Source of the DNA: Streptococcus sp.
GTDB lineage: Bacteria > Bacillota > Bacilli > Lactobacillales > Streptococcaceae
Direction: 5' to 3'
DNA: 64,000 nucleotides
Assembly: GCA_030527925.1 (NCBI GenBank)
Contig: JAUMZW010000004.1
Coordinates: forward strand, 93,536-157,535
The notes beneath the pieces were generated by a model. That model was not told the DNA's origin and ran no database searches. It worked only from the letters and a program-made list of their open reading frames with translations. This document shows, in pieces, positions 9,608-16,512 of this stretch. Positions within the stretch are counted from its first letter, which is position 1. The number at the start of each line of letters is the position of its first letter. The position numbers were made by a program, and so were the translations under genes.

Positions 9608-10402
9608 TTAGATATTATTTTTTTCAGATGAACCCGTCAAATAATAAATATCATATCCTGGTTGGATATTAAAGATATAAACATCAAATGAGATAGCATC
9701 ATCTTCAATACTTTGTGCTTCCATACGAATACCACGAGCAACTAATTCTACGTTTCTGAACAAAGGAGTTACTCGGTAACGTACATGATGTCCTGTTTGC
9801 TTGATATAGCTAGCAACCATATTCTCATAATAAACCATAGATGATTTTTCATCATCAAAGTTTGCATTAAGGGCACGTGTGCCTGTAAATAGATTTTTCA
9901 CATTTGCATTCTCACCGCTTAATTGAAAACCAATCAAATGAGAACGATTATATAGGTAATCTTGCTTTCCATTAAAGTTGATTTTTTTATTTTTCCAGCC
10001 AGTTGGTTTTACCGATGAAATATCTTTACGTTCACTTGTCGGCATTAAGTCTTTACCCAACATTGCTTCAGCAACTCCCACACGATTCAGAAAATCAAGG
10101 TCACTATATTTTTCCCATGAACCTTTTTTTAAGCTCAATTCTTCTGTCGTAAATTGAGCTTTATCATTAACCACAATGACTTGATGTTGACCATCAAACA
10201 CTTTTGATTTTAACTCTTCATTTTGTGTCTGATGAACATTCTCAAAGTCACTATTTTTTTCTTCAGGCGAATCTGATATATTCAACTGACTAGCCAAATC
10301 ATTTTGAGTAAATGCACTTTTGAGAGATTGAAAATTTTGTGGCTGTACTAAAAAAATGATGATAAATACAATACTGACTAGTAGGAATTTATTCTTCTTC
10401 AT
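9608..10402 (-). CDS. Membrane-anchored or secreted DNA/RNA non-specific endonuclease
   Basis: 264 residues. A hydrophobic N-terminal segment (residues 4-20) without a clear cleavage site suggests a signal anchor. The catalytic core at residues 140-200 reads YNRSHLIGFQLSG, then LFTGTRALNAN and YYENMVASYI. This matches the beta-beta-alpha-metal nucleases of the EndA/Spd/streptodornase group, with the NRSH variant of the DRGH motif (H155 catalytic). The substrate is single- or double-stranded DNA, probably outside the membrane. It overlaps the upstream gene by an ATGA junction, so it belongs to the relaxase operon. A possible job is limiting or processing extracellular DNA during mating; immune-trap degradation is an alternative. 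Confidence 0.82.
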   Translation of the reverse strand: MKKNKFLLVSIVFIIIFLVQPQNFQSLKSAFTQNDLASQLNISDSPEEKNSDFENVHQTQNEELKSKVFDGQHQVIVVNDKAQFTTEELSLKKGSWEKYSDLDFLNRVGVAEAMLGKDLMPTSERKDISSVKPTGWKNKKINFNGKQDYLYNRSHLIGFQLSGENANVKNLFTGTRALNANFDDEKSSMVYYENMVASYIKQTGHHVRYRVTPLFRNVELVARGIRMEAQSIEDDAISFDVYIFNIQPGYDIYYLTGSSEKNNI

Positions 10403-10749
10403 AAACGCCCTCCTACTCCTCTTTCAGCAGCAAGTGCATCCACATCATCCATAAATCGTAACCAGTCAATGGTCAACTCTTCGACAATATCCTGTTTGGC
10501 ACTATAGGCCAATAACTTAATTTCATTTTTAAGCAACTGTTCCAAAATATTGGCTTGTTGTTCTTTAATATCCGCTAAGGTCTCCGCAAACTTATTATCG
10601 TATAAATCCAATCCATCATTTTCGACAATTCGTTGAAGTTGAGCAAGCATAAATTCATTAAAGGACGGATACTCATATTCTTTTGATATCATATGTAATT
10701 GTGCAAATACTTTTTCAGGAACATTCCGAATAATAAAAGTTTTAGTCAC
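10399..10749 (-). CDS. Ribbon-helix-helix-like relaxosome accessory protein (second)
   Basis: 116 residues with a GTG start preceded by GGAGAGG. The N-terminus TKTFIIRNVPEKVFAQL, followed by YPSFNEFMLAQLQRI, matches the strand-helix-helix layout of MetJ/Arc-type DNA-binding proteins. The C-terminal half is an acidic helix. It overlaps the gene upstream by 8 bp and the nuclease downstream by 4 bp. It resembles its neighbour at 10742-11074 in layout (SFNEF motif in both), so the two may be paralogues that bind the oriT region together. Function is inferred from fold pattern and position. Confidence 0.65.
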   Translation of the reverse strand: MTKTFIIRNVPEKVFAQLHMISKEYEYPSFNEFMLAQLQRIVENDGLDLYDNKFAETLADIKEQQANILEQLLKNEIKLLAYSAKQDIVEELTIDWLRFMDDVDALAAERGVGGRL

Positions 10750-11074
10750 TACTTTCCACCTCTCCTTCGTATTCTAACCAGCGTGAAATATGTTCTGCAT
10801 AGCGGGCCATTTTCGTTTCAAAATCAGATAATAGATCTGTCTGTTTTTGAGTCAAAAATAAAACATGGTCCGATGTCAATTTCATATTTTCTAAATGAGC
10901 AAGATAGTTCGGTTCTACTAAATTGAATTTACCTTTTTCAATTTTTTCACGACACATATCCAGTAAAAATTCATTAAATGATTTTGCTTTAGTTTCTCTC
11001 GCAAGTGATTTTAAGTAATCTACTTCTTGAGAAGTTAAACCACGAATTTTTAATTCTATTTTTTTCGATACCAT
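10742..11074 (-). CDS. Ribbon-helix-helix-like relaxosome accessory protein (first)
   Basis: 110 residues from MVSKKIELKIRGLTSQEVDYL. An in-frame TTG at 11098 would add 8 residues. The only purine-rich site (AAAGGAAG) lies 15 bases before the ATG, so the start is uncertain. The strand KKIELKIRGL plus helices TSQEVDYLKSLAR and SFNEFLLDMCREKI are typical of ribbon-helix-helix repressors and MobC-like proteins. It is the first gene of the relaxase operon and directly abuts the hairpin cluster at 11100-11330. It therefore probably binds oriT, represses its own promoter, or both. Confidence 0.65.
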   Translation of the reverse strand: MVSKKIELKIRGLTSQEVDYLKSLARETKAKSFNEFLLDMCREKIEKGKFNLVEPNYLAHLENMKLTSDHVLFLTQKQTDLLSDFETKMARYAEHISRWLEYEGEVESSD

Positions 11075-11099
11075 ATAATAATGCCGTCTTCCTTTCAAA

Positions 11100-11330
11100 A
11101 ATAAAGCGCCCTTCTTTTTTCTTTTGACGAGGCAAAAGCTAAAAGAAGCAAAAAAGAAAACCTCATCCTCGCAACGTCACGAACCAATATGGTTCTACTT
11201 TTGCGGTTTTTCCACACACAAACACACACTACTACGGCTAATGCCTTTGGAGATGTGTTGTGCTAGAAAAGAGCATAAGGGAAACTGATATCACGTATCC
11301 GTGATATGTTGATAGTATCAACGTTTCCTG
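11100..11330. other. Candidate oriT: cluster of four hairpins next to the relaxosome genes
   Basis: Non-coding and full of inverted repeats. (1) 11111-11148: CTTCTTTT pairs with AAAAGAAG and inside it CTTTTG pairs with CAAAAG. (2) 11181-11195: GAACCA/TGGTTC with a 3-nt loop. (3) 11288-11307: ATATCACG/CGTGATAT. (4) 11308-11322: GTTGATA/TATCAAC with a 1-nt loop. Hairpins 3 and 4 are adjacent and enclosed by GGAAAC (11280-11285) and GTTTCC (11323-11328), forming a three-way junction. Position beside the first relaxosome gene supports oriT or a replication origin. The nick site is not identified. Confidence 0.6.
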
Positions 11331-11375
11331 TGTCCCCAATTTTCTCGGTTTCACCTACTTTTACATACACCCCTG

Positions 11376-11454
11376 CTTACAAAGACATACTTTTCAGCTT
11401 ACTTTCACTTACTTTTTGAGTATTTTACTTACAAAAACTCACCTTCATACTTAC
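11376..11454. repeat. Five CTTAC repeats in near-helical phase
   Basis: CTTAC occurs at 11376, 11398, 11408, 11428 and 11450, with start-to-start steps of 22, 10, 20 and 22 bp, close to multiples of one DNA turn. The outer copies share a longer core (CTTACAA then ACATACT). The repeats lie between the hairpin cluster and the coiled-coil gene. They are probably binding sites for a dimeric element protein, such as a ribbon-helix-helix protein, or iterons for a replication protein. Confidence 0.5.
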
Positions 11455-11492
11455 AAGAACATACTCCGTTTTGAGGTCACATATAGAGTATT

Positions 11493-11780
11493 TTAGGACT
11501 CATCTGAAGAGGCCATAGAGGAATCATCTTGCCTATTTTTTGCTTCCACACGTCTTATTTTTTCCTCTTCCTTGATAAGCTCTAATTCTGTTTTGAGATC
11601 ATCTAAAATCGTCTCATAAGACTGCTTTTTGTCTTTTTTCAACTGAATTTGAACATAGAGTTTACCAATTTGCTTTTGAATATTTTCTTCAGCTTGCCTT
11701 CTTTCGTTTTCCAATGAAGCAACTTTTTTCTTTGCTTCTTCTAGTTCCAAATCAATTTTATTAAGATTTTTCTTAGCCAT
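11493..11780 (-). CDS. Small coiled-coil protein of the element, unknown function
   Basis: 95 residues, almost entirely a charged heptad-type coiled coil (residues 5-80, e.g. ELEEAKKKVASLENERRQAE), with an acidic-serine tail (DDSSMASSDES). No membrane segment. ATG at 11780 follows GGAGG by 8 bases. It is a single-gene unit under promoter copy C, reading towards the CTTAC repeats and oriT candidate with no obvious terminator in between. It could be a relaxosome or mating-channel adaptor; I do not recognise the family. Confidence 0.65.
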   Translation of the reverse strand: MAKKNLNKIDLELEEAKKKVASLENERRQAEENIQKQIGKLYVQIQLKKDKKQSYETILDDLKTELELIKEEEKIRRVEAKNRQDDSSMASSDES

Positions 11781-11807
11781 GTCATAGCCTCCTTTATTTG
11801 ATATATC

Positions 11808-11855
11808 TAGTATAAGAGATAATAAAATTTCTTGCAGTAAGCGGACAAATCACAG
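11808..11855 (-). promoter_or_regulatory. Conserved element promoter, copy C (coiled-coil gene)
   Basis: Minus-strand -35 TTGTCC (11843-11848), 18-bp spacer beginning GCTTACTGCA, -10 TATTAT (11819-11824), with conserved CTTATACTA just downstream. It has the same architecture as copies A and B, differing at only a few positions. Confidence 0.7.
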
Positions 11856-11863
11856 GAAAAACG

Positions 11864-11890
11864 AAAACTCCCCAATCTAATATTAGGGAG
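11864..11890 (-). terminator. Intrinsic terminator after the membrane-protein gene pair
   Basis: On the minus strand CTCCCTAAT pairs with ATTGGGGAG (one G-T pair), followed by TTTTCGTTTTT. It starts about 10 bp past the stop of the 11900-12742 gene and lies directly upstream of promoter copy C. Confidence 0.75.
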
Positions 11891-11899
11891 CACTATATT

Positions 11900-12742
11900 T
11901 TAAAAATCTTTCTTTAGGATACTTTCACCAGCTCTTGTAAAAGCTGCTTTTCGACTGAGTTTAAGTTTAATTAGTGTGTGATAAAAATCTGATTTCTCTT
12001 CAAAATTTCCGAAAGGATGAACTGTAAAGATTGGATAATAAATAATATCATCATCTATAAAAGTCCGCTCATTTTCTTTCTCAAATTGAACTATTTTATA
12101 GCTAATAGCTGTTATCACTTCCCTATTCAAAAAGCTCAATTCTACAATCTCTTGATAAGGTTTTTTGATGGCATTTTGATTAATCATTTTCATCCGTTTA
12201 TCAGCATCTTTTTCATCAGCATCATTGTAAAAATTGATTTCTGGCGGCAAATCATCCGTTAATTTCCGAATACCTAAATACTTTTTATCAATGATATTTT
12301 TGAAAAGATAGGCCTTAAATAATCTCGGCTGAAGAAATATCACTAGAGTTTTAAAAATGGCACTCATAATCAAGAAATTACATAAGTTAATAACCAGCTG
12401 CTCTGTTACTGTATATTGTGCAGCATATTTAGTTCCTGCTACGAAAAATATCAATAATACAAAAATATTTAGTACTGATTTAAAACGTCTAAACTCTTGC
12501 GACCATGCCATTTGAAAAAAATCAATAATAACTTTTGCCATGACAAAAAGCTCTACAAGATTAACAGTAATAATGCGATAATCTTGTGGTAAATAATATG
12601 TCAGTGTCCCTAAAAAAGCAACTGAGAGGATAAAAAATTGACCTTTGGCGATAAATACAATAAGCCAATTTAAAGCACAAATTAGTGAAAGTTTTAGACC
12701 GTTTTTGTTAAGTGATTTCCATTTTGAAGTGAGTTTTTGCAT
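11900..12742 (-). CDS. Polytopic membrane protein of the element, unknown function
   Basis: 280 residues. The N-terminal half has about four or five hydrophobic segments (roughly residues 16-52, 56-77, 86-106 and 114-138). The C-terminal half (140-280) is soluble, charged, and contains DADEKDADKRMKM and FIDDDIIYYPIF. It is separated from the coiled-coil/TM gene upstream by 16 bp, so the two form an operon ending at the 11864-11890 terminator. I do not recognise a family. A role in the envelope part of the mating machinery or in surface exclusion is conceivable from topology alone. Confidence 0.6.
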   Translation of the reverse strand: MQKLTSKWKSLNKNGLKLSLICALNWLIVFIAKGQFFILSVAFLGTLTYYLPQDYRIITVNLVELFVMAKVIIDFFQMAWSQEFRRFKSVLNIFVLLIFFVAGTKYAAQYTVTEQLVINLCNFLIMSAIFKTLVIFLQPRLFKAYLFKNIIDKKYLGIRKLTDDLPPEINFYNDADEKDADKRMKMINQNAIKKPYQEIVELSFLNREVITAISYKIVQFEKENERTFIDDDIIYYPIFTVHPFGNFEEKSDFYHTLIKLKLSRKAAFTRAGESILKKDF

Positions 12743-12758
12743 GTTACTGTTCCTTTCT

Positions 12759-13760
12759 TTATTTCATCTCGACTATTTCAATTGGGTTTGAAAACTCAAA
12801 GGTTCCATCTTTAATAGCGACCTCTTTTTTCTTTAAAGTGTCAATTTTAACTTGAACCTTTTCAATGTTTTGGTTAGCAGTTTCAATAGACCTATTCTTA
12901 GTTTCAATGTTACTTTCGATCGTCGCAATATCCTTTTGATTCGATTCCAAATCATCACCTGAGAGATATTCTGCTTCTTTAAGTAAGCCAGCTTTGCGTG
13001 TTTCATCATCCTCAATAGAAGTTTTCAATTGCTTAATCGAGTGATTTAACTTCTCAATCTGACCTTTCTGGAAAGCCTTCTCTTCTGTGACTTCTGATAA
13101 AGCAAATTCCTCACGAGAAACACTTTTTATCTTTTCTTTTTTAAGCCTACTATTTTGAGTCGTTACATAGAACTGAACAACATTATCTTCAGTATCTACT
13201 GTTTTCACAGAATTCTCTTGTTCATCTGAAGGGCTAGAAATATCTATATCAATTGAGCTGGTAGAGACCGTCTTATTCGTGATATCAATGGCATATGCAC
13301 CAAAATTTTCAGGTACGTTGCGAATAATGACAGAGATTTTATTGTCTACAATAGGGACGATTTCCATCATGGTTTGACTTGTTTTCTTTTTAGCATAGAG
13401 GTTCCATTTAAGGCGTTTTGTGTCAATACCACGATCAACTGGAGAGGTAGAATCCTTCGTTTCAAACTGAAGAACGATAATCCCTGTTTCAGGAGAATAG
13501 GTTTGACTAGACAGCCTGATTTCACCCGTTCCATTCTCGAATGTCCTCTTTGTTTTTAGTTGTTCATCTGTATAAATTTGTCTTTGTGGGGAGTAGATAG
13601 CTCCTAATAATAAACTAATCCAGGCTGTAAACAGTACGGAGAAAATGACTAACTTTCGTTTAATCACATTGTCTTGAAACCATTTCTTAGTTACTATAAA
13701 TGGTTGAGCGATTGAACTAGACTTCACTCTTTCAATCCATCGTTTAATTGTATCTATCAT
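12759..13760 (-). CDS. Single-pass membrane protein with extracytoplasmic coiled coil, unknown function
   Basis: About 333 residues from MIDTIKRW; a GTG 9 bp upstream is too close to the AAAGGA site. One membrane segment lies at about residues 36-57 after a basic stretch. The outer part has a beta-rich region (about 60-200, EIRLSSQTYSPETGIIVLQF) and then a long coiled coil (about 225-320, many Glu/Lys/Asn). The layout resembles adaptor or scaffold proteins of Gram-positive conjugation systems, but I recognise no family. It is paired with the polytopic membrane protein downstream, which suggests a two-protein complex. Confidence 0.6.
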   Translation of the reverse strand: MIDTIKRWIERVKSSSIAQPFIVTKKWFQDNVIKRKLVIFSVLFTAWISLLLGAIYSPQRQIYTDEQLKTKRTFENGTGEIRLSSQTYSPETGIIVLQFETKDSTSPVDRGIDTKRLKWNLYAKKKTSQTMMEIVPIVDNKISVIIRNVPENFGAYAIDITNKTVSTSSIDIDISSPSDEQENSVKTVDTEDNVVQFYVTTQNSRLKKEKIKSVSREEFALSEVTEEKAFQKGQIEKLNHSIKQLKTSIEDDETRKAGLLKEAEYLSGDDLESNQKDIATIESNIETKNRSIETANQNIEKVQVKIDTLKKKEVAIKDGTFEFSNPIEIVEMK

Positions 13761-13806
13761 AAGTGACACATCCTTTCTGATTTGAGGTAATAAATGTTAA
13801 AATAAA

Positions 13807-13820
13807 GATAATGAATTATC
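13807..13820. promoter_or_regulatory. 14-bp perfect palindrome between divergent genes
   Basis: GATAATGAATTATC is a perfect inverted repeat in the 78-bp gap between the minus-strand gene starting at 13760 and the plus-strand gene starting at 13839. It lies 19 bp before the plus-strand ATG, over the likely promoter area, so it may be an operator. No regulator is assigned. Confidence 0.4.
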
Positions 13821-13838
13821 ATTGAGAGGTATAGATTT

Positions 13839-14795
13839 ATGAGTTTTCCATCTGCTTATAGCCTTGAGTTAAAAACTGATTTAATCGCTAAAGAGGCCTA
13901 TGATTTTTCTCGTACTCCTGCTGGCTCATCTCATCATTTGACTGATGCCAAAAAGTTTCAATGTGGTGAAAAATGTCCCTTCAAATTGACCTTAGCGAAC
14001 TTCAATAATCCAGACTTTAACAAGACACCTTATTTTACTCCTGGAGCAAGAAATCAAGAGCATGACCCTGATAATTGTCAACGCATGTTTGAACATTATC
14101 AACAAAGGGAACAAGAGGTGACATCAGAAAACCATGGTTCTTTTTTTCGAGAGAAAAACAGACTCATCATTGATCTAGATCTTGTTAAAGGAGCGCTAGC
14201 TATTGTCACTAAACCGAGACAAAAAAATGAAAGTATCCCATCATCTGAAATAAGTAATACTCAGACGGCACATCGGCAATCTCGTTCATCTTCTACCGAA
14301 GATAACAAAACTTTTCGGAGTCATATCAAGCAACTTACTGCCCTTATCCGCTATTTTTTAGAATATCAATCAGGCGAAAAATACACGTTCTACTCTAAAA
14401 ATAAACAAGAAATTCAATTAGAAAGGTACTTTGTCAATCTAGCAGAAGCTGACCAAAGAGAAATTAACTTAGAGGACGTTCATATCTATTACGACACTGC
14501 TACAGTAAAGTATTTTTATAACAAACTTCAACCTGAAAAGAGCTATTTTCTAGTTAGATTTAACAGTAAATGCACAATAGATGGCGTTACTAATTACCCA
14601 TCTATTACGATTAACAAAAGCCTTGCTGAGCATCATGGAGTCAGGGGAAAACTAAAAACGTTAGAAAAAGCCGCAAAAGATAAACAACTACTAAAGCTGT
14701 TTTACTTTGGTAAGTTTCGTAAACACAACTCCAAAAAGTACATCAATCCCGACGTAAACTATGAAGATATTTTGGACTATTTAGTTATCAGTTAA
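13839..14795 (+). CDS. Solitary plus-strand cargo gene with putative zinc site, unknown function
   Basis: 318 residues and the only plus-strand gene of the element. The N-terminal 90 residues carry a possible zinc site, C42-x3-C46 and H75-x4-C80 (QCGEKCPFKLT ... NQEHDPDNC). This is vaguely like the cysteine/histidine N-domain of CoiA-type or HNH-adjacent proteins. A low-complexity Ser/Arg linker follows (about 125-155). The C-terminal region (160-318) is mixed alpha/beta with basic patches and no recognised motif. The start follows AGAGG by 9 bases. Its 3' end overlaps the minus-strand neighbour by 15 bp. The lone orientation suggests an independently controlled cargo gene, possibly defence or anti-defence. 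No function is assigned. Confidence 0.6.
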   Translation: MSFPSAYSLELKTDLIAKEAYDFSRTPAGSSHHLTDAKKFQCGEKCPFKLTLANFNNPDFNKTPYFTPGARNQEHDPDNCQRMFEHYQQREQEVTSENHGSFFREKNRLIIDLDLVKGALAIVTKPRQKNESIPSSEISNTQTAHRQSRSSSTEDNKTFRSHIKQLTALIRYFLEYQSGEKYTFYSKNKQEIQLERYFVNLAEADQREINLEDVHIYYDTATVKYFYNKLQPEKSYFLVRFNSKCTIDGVTNYPSITINKSLAEHHGVRGKLKTLEKAAKDKQLLKLFYFGKFRKHNSKKYINPDVNYEDILDYLVIS

Positions 14796-15032
14796 AATTT
14801 CAAAATCCAATAGTTCTTGGCGAGTGAACTCAATGATTTTATACGAACCAATAAAGCCAAAGTCTTCTAGGAAATGACTGTCAACTGTTTGCTTGGCCTC
14901 TTCATAACTAGAAAAAACTCTTGTCCCACTGATTTCATCTGACCAAGCTACTTTCCCATTTTTTTGCGGAACTAACCAGACACTTTTCCCGATATTGATT
15001 TGAATCAGCACAGCATAATATTTTTGTTCCAT
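14781..15032 (-). CDS. Small soluble element protein, unknown function
   Basis: 83 residues from MEQKYYAVLIQ; the upstream in-frame region is ignored because AGGAGG lies 7 bases before this ATG. It is probably a compact alpha/beta fold (VLIQINIGKSVWLVPQKNGK, then SYEEAKQTVDSHF). It is the last gene of a six-gene run from 16348. Its 3' end overlaps the plus-strand gene convergently by 15 bp, so no terminator separates the two. Family not recognised. Confidence 0.6.
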   Translation of the reverse strand: MEQKYYAVLIQINIGKSVWLVPQKNGKVAWSDEISGTRVFSSYEEAKQTVDSHFLEDFGFIGSYKIIEFTRQELLDFEILTDN

Positions 15033-15043
15033 TTTGAAACCTC

Positions 15044-15274
15044 CTAAATACAATTCATCTTTTCTGGAGCCAGCTCCAGCGTTAGCCACAAGGCTTCACT
15101 TTCTGAAATATGCGTTAACTTTCCACCATCATCATTGAAACGCAGCAAGGTAAAAATGCCATCAGGAAGTTTGCCTAAGACAACCATCCCTTCAGGTGTT
15201 TTCGCACGCCATAATTCACTATCAAAGCGAAAGGCAGTCTCTGCCCATTTACTAAGCTTGTTTTTTCTACTCAC
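15044..15274 (-). CDS. Small element protein, unknown function
   Basis: 76 residues with a GTG start 6 bases after GGAGG. It overlaps the end of the thioredoxin gene by 8 bp, so the two are probably translationally coupled. The sequence suggests a short beta-rich fold (GMVVLGKLPDGIFTLLRF) with an aromatic N-terminus. No membrane segment and no family recognised. Confidence 0.6.
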   Translation of the reverse strand: MSRKNKLSKWAETAFRFDSELWRAKTPEGMVVLGKLPDGIFTLLRFNDDGGKLTHISESEALWLTLELAPEKMNCI

Positions 15275-15713
15275 TCACGGCCTCCTTAATCGTTACTTGA
15301 TTAGCCTCAATTTGGCCAGGTTTCTTTTTTATCGCATACTGATAGAGGGTGGACTTCCCGTTTCTGATTTTTATAATAGATGCAGCGTGCTCGACCTGGT
15401 ATTTCTTCACTAGTACTTGGCCAGCTTCTGATTCTACATCGATGTAAAACGTTGGATAGGGGCTCTTCTCAGCTGCATCAATAACAGCTATTTTCCCCTT
15501 TTCACAATAAGGACAACCTTTTTTATAAAAGACTAGATTCACATTCTGATTGACCGCAGCATCCACATAAACCTGTTCTGTGAGGTGCTTGTCATAATCT
15601 CTGGCCACATAATCAAACCAAGTCGTCTGTAGGCCAACAACTGTAAAAAATAATATAACAAAAGCTGCTATTGTAGCTAAAATTAGTTTAGGAAATTCAA
15701 GCTTAGCAGTCAT
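15267..15713 (-). CDS. Membrane-anchored thioredoxin-like protein
   Basis: 148 residues. A single hydrophobic segment (about 10-29) anchors an extracytoplasmic thioredoxin-like domain with the active-site motif CPYC (C67, C70) in NLVFYKKGCPYCEKG. It probably forms, reduces or isomerises disulfides, or senses redox state, outside the membrane. Conjugative elements of Gram-positive bacteria often carry such proteins next to mating-channel genes. It overlaps both neighbours by a few bases. The domain is smaller than classical thioredoxins; the CPYC pair resembles glutaredoxins. Confidence 0.75.
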   Translation of the reverse strand: MTAKLEFPKLILATIAAFVILFFTVVGLQTTWFDYVARDYDKHLTEQVYVDAAVNQNVNLVFYKKGCPYCEKGKIAVIDAAEKSPYPTFYIDVESEAGQVLVKKYQVEHAASIIKIRNGKSTLYQYAIKKKPGQIEANQVTIKEAVSE

Positions 15714-16132
15714 TATCCTTCACCTCCTAGAAACTCGAATAAATCGCCTTGAACATAACTAACCTTGGCCAAACGCTTCATCTCAGACTTTAGCTTTTCA
15801 AAAGTGGTCATCACCAATTTAAAGTGCAGAGGGTCAAACCCATCATACATACTAACCAACGGTAACATTGGGAAATGATCCTTCTTTTCACTCTGAAGAA
15901 ACTCAAGAACTTGTTTCTCGGCCTCAATTATTCCATCTACTCTAATAAGTGCTGGTAGGCTTGTAATAGCTTCTAAATTCTGATAGAACGTTAAAGCAAT
16001 ATCTCCAGCCTTCAGTGTTTCAAATTCAGGAAATTTATCAGTGATTTTAAAATAATGAGCAGAGGGCTCTTGTCCTACTCCGGTTAAATAGTAACCGCGT
16101 ACTATCTTGATATGCTCTTCTTCTGTTTGCAT
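15713..16132 (-). CDS. Element protein of unknown function
   Basis: 139 residues, soluble and acidic, starting 8 bases after GGAGG. The N-terminal part reads IKIVRGYYLTGVGQEPSAHYFKI and the C-terminal part is helical with FKLVMTTFEKLKSEMKRL. It overlaps the thioredoxin gene start by one base (TAATG), implying coupled translation. No known motif. Confidence 0.6.
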   Translation of the reverse strand: MQTEEEHIKIVRGYYLTGVGQEPSAHYFKITDKFPEFETLKAGDIALTFYQNLEAITSLPALIRVDGIIEAEKQVLEFLQSEKKDHFPMLPLVSMYDGFDPLHFKLVMTTFEKLKSEMKRLAKVSYVQGDLFEFLGGEG

Positions 16133-16141
16133 GATAACCTC

Positions 16142-16348
16142 CTAACAAACCTTTTGCACTCTAAATGGTGCATTGTAATACTTCGGATAATGAATTATTC
16201 TTTTTGTTCGCTGTTTGGGTAGTGGATTCTGATACTTTTCTTGCATATATTGACAAGCCAGTCCCCTACTGTCAAACACTAAAAGACAATCTTTTTCATC
16301 GCAAAGATAATCTCCATCTTCAAAACTAAAAATAACGTATCCCATCAT
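16142..16348 (-). CDS. Small element protein, unknown function
   Basis: 68 residues beginning MMGYVIFSFEDGDYLCDE. Two adjacent ATG codons follow AGAGAG. It contains two clustered cysteines at about 17 and 22, another near 33 and one at the C-terminus, and has a basic tail. It is the first gene of the run 16348-14781, behind the hairpin at 16363-16390. Not recognised. Confidence 0.55.
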   Translation of the reverse strand: MMGYVIFSFEDGDYLCDEKDCLLVFDSRGLACQYMQEKYQNPLPKQRTKRIIHYPKYYNAPFRVQKVC

Positions 16349-16362
16349 TTTTCTCTCTTTCT

Positions 16363-16396
16363 AGATTGTCCAACTAAGAATTGACAATCTTTTTTA
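16363..16396. promoter_or_regulatory. Hairpin with T-tail in the leader of the 16348 gene run
   Basis: AGATTGTC (16363-16370) pairs with GACAATCT (16383-16390) and is followed on the plus strand by six T. As a plus-strand terminator it would serve no visible gene. On the minus strand it lies 15 bp upstream of the first gene of the run and could be an operator or leader structure. The rest of the 164-bp gap (16349-16512) shows nothing convincing. Confidence 0.4.
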
Positions 16397-16512
16397 TTTT
16401 TTCAATGTCCCTGATTTAGTATCTTCACACTAAGTATTTCTTATAAACCTCCCTGTCTATTCTCATCTGTATCAGAGATATAAATGTAATGGCAGTTTGC
16501 GGGTTTTATCCA

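Noticed and set aside
16363..16396. Plus-strand terminator
   Set aside because: The hairpin plus T-run looks like one, but no plus-strand gene lies upstream. It is kept only as an unassigned regulatory structure.
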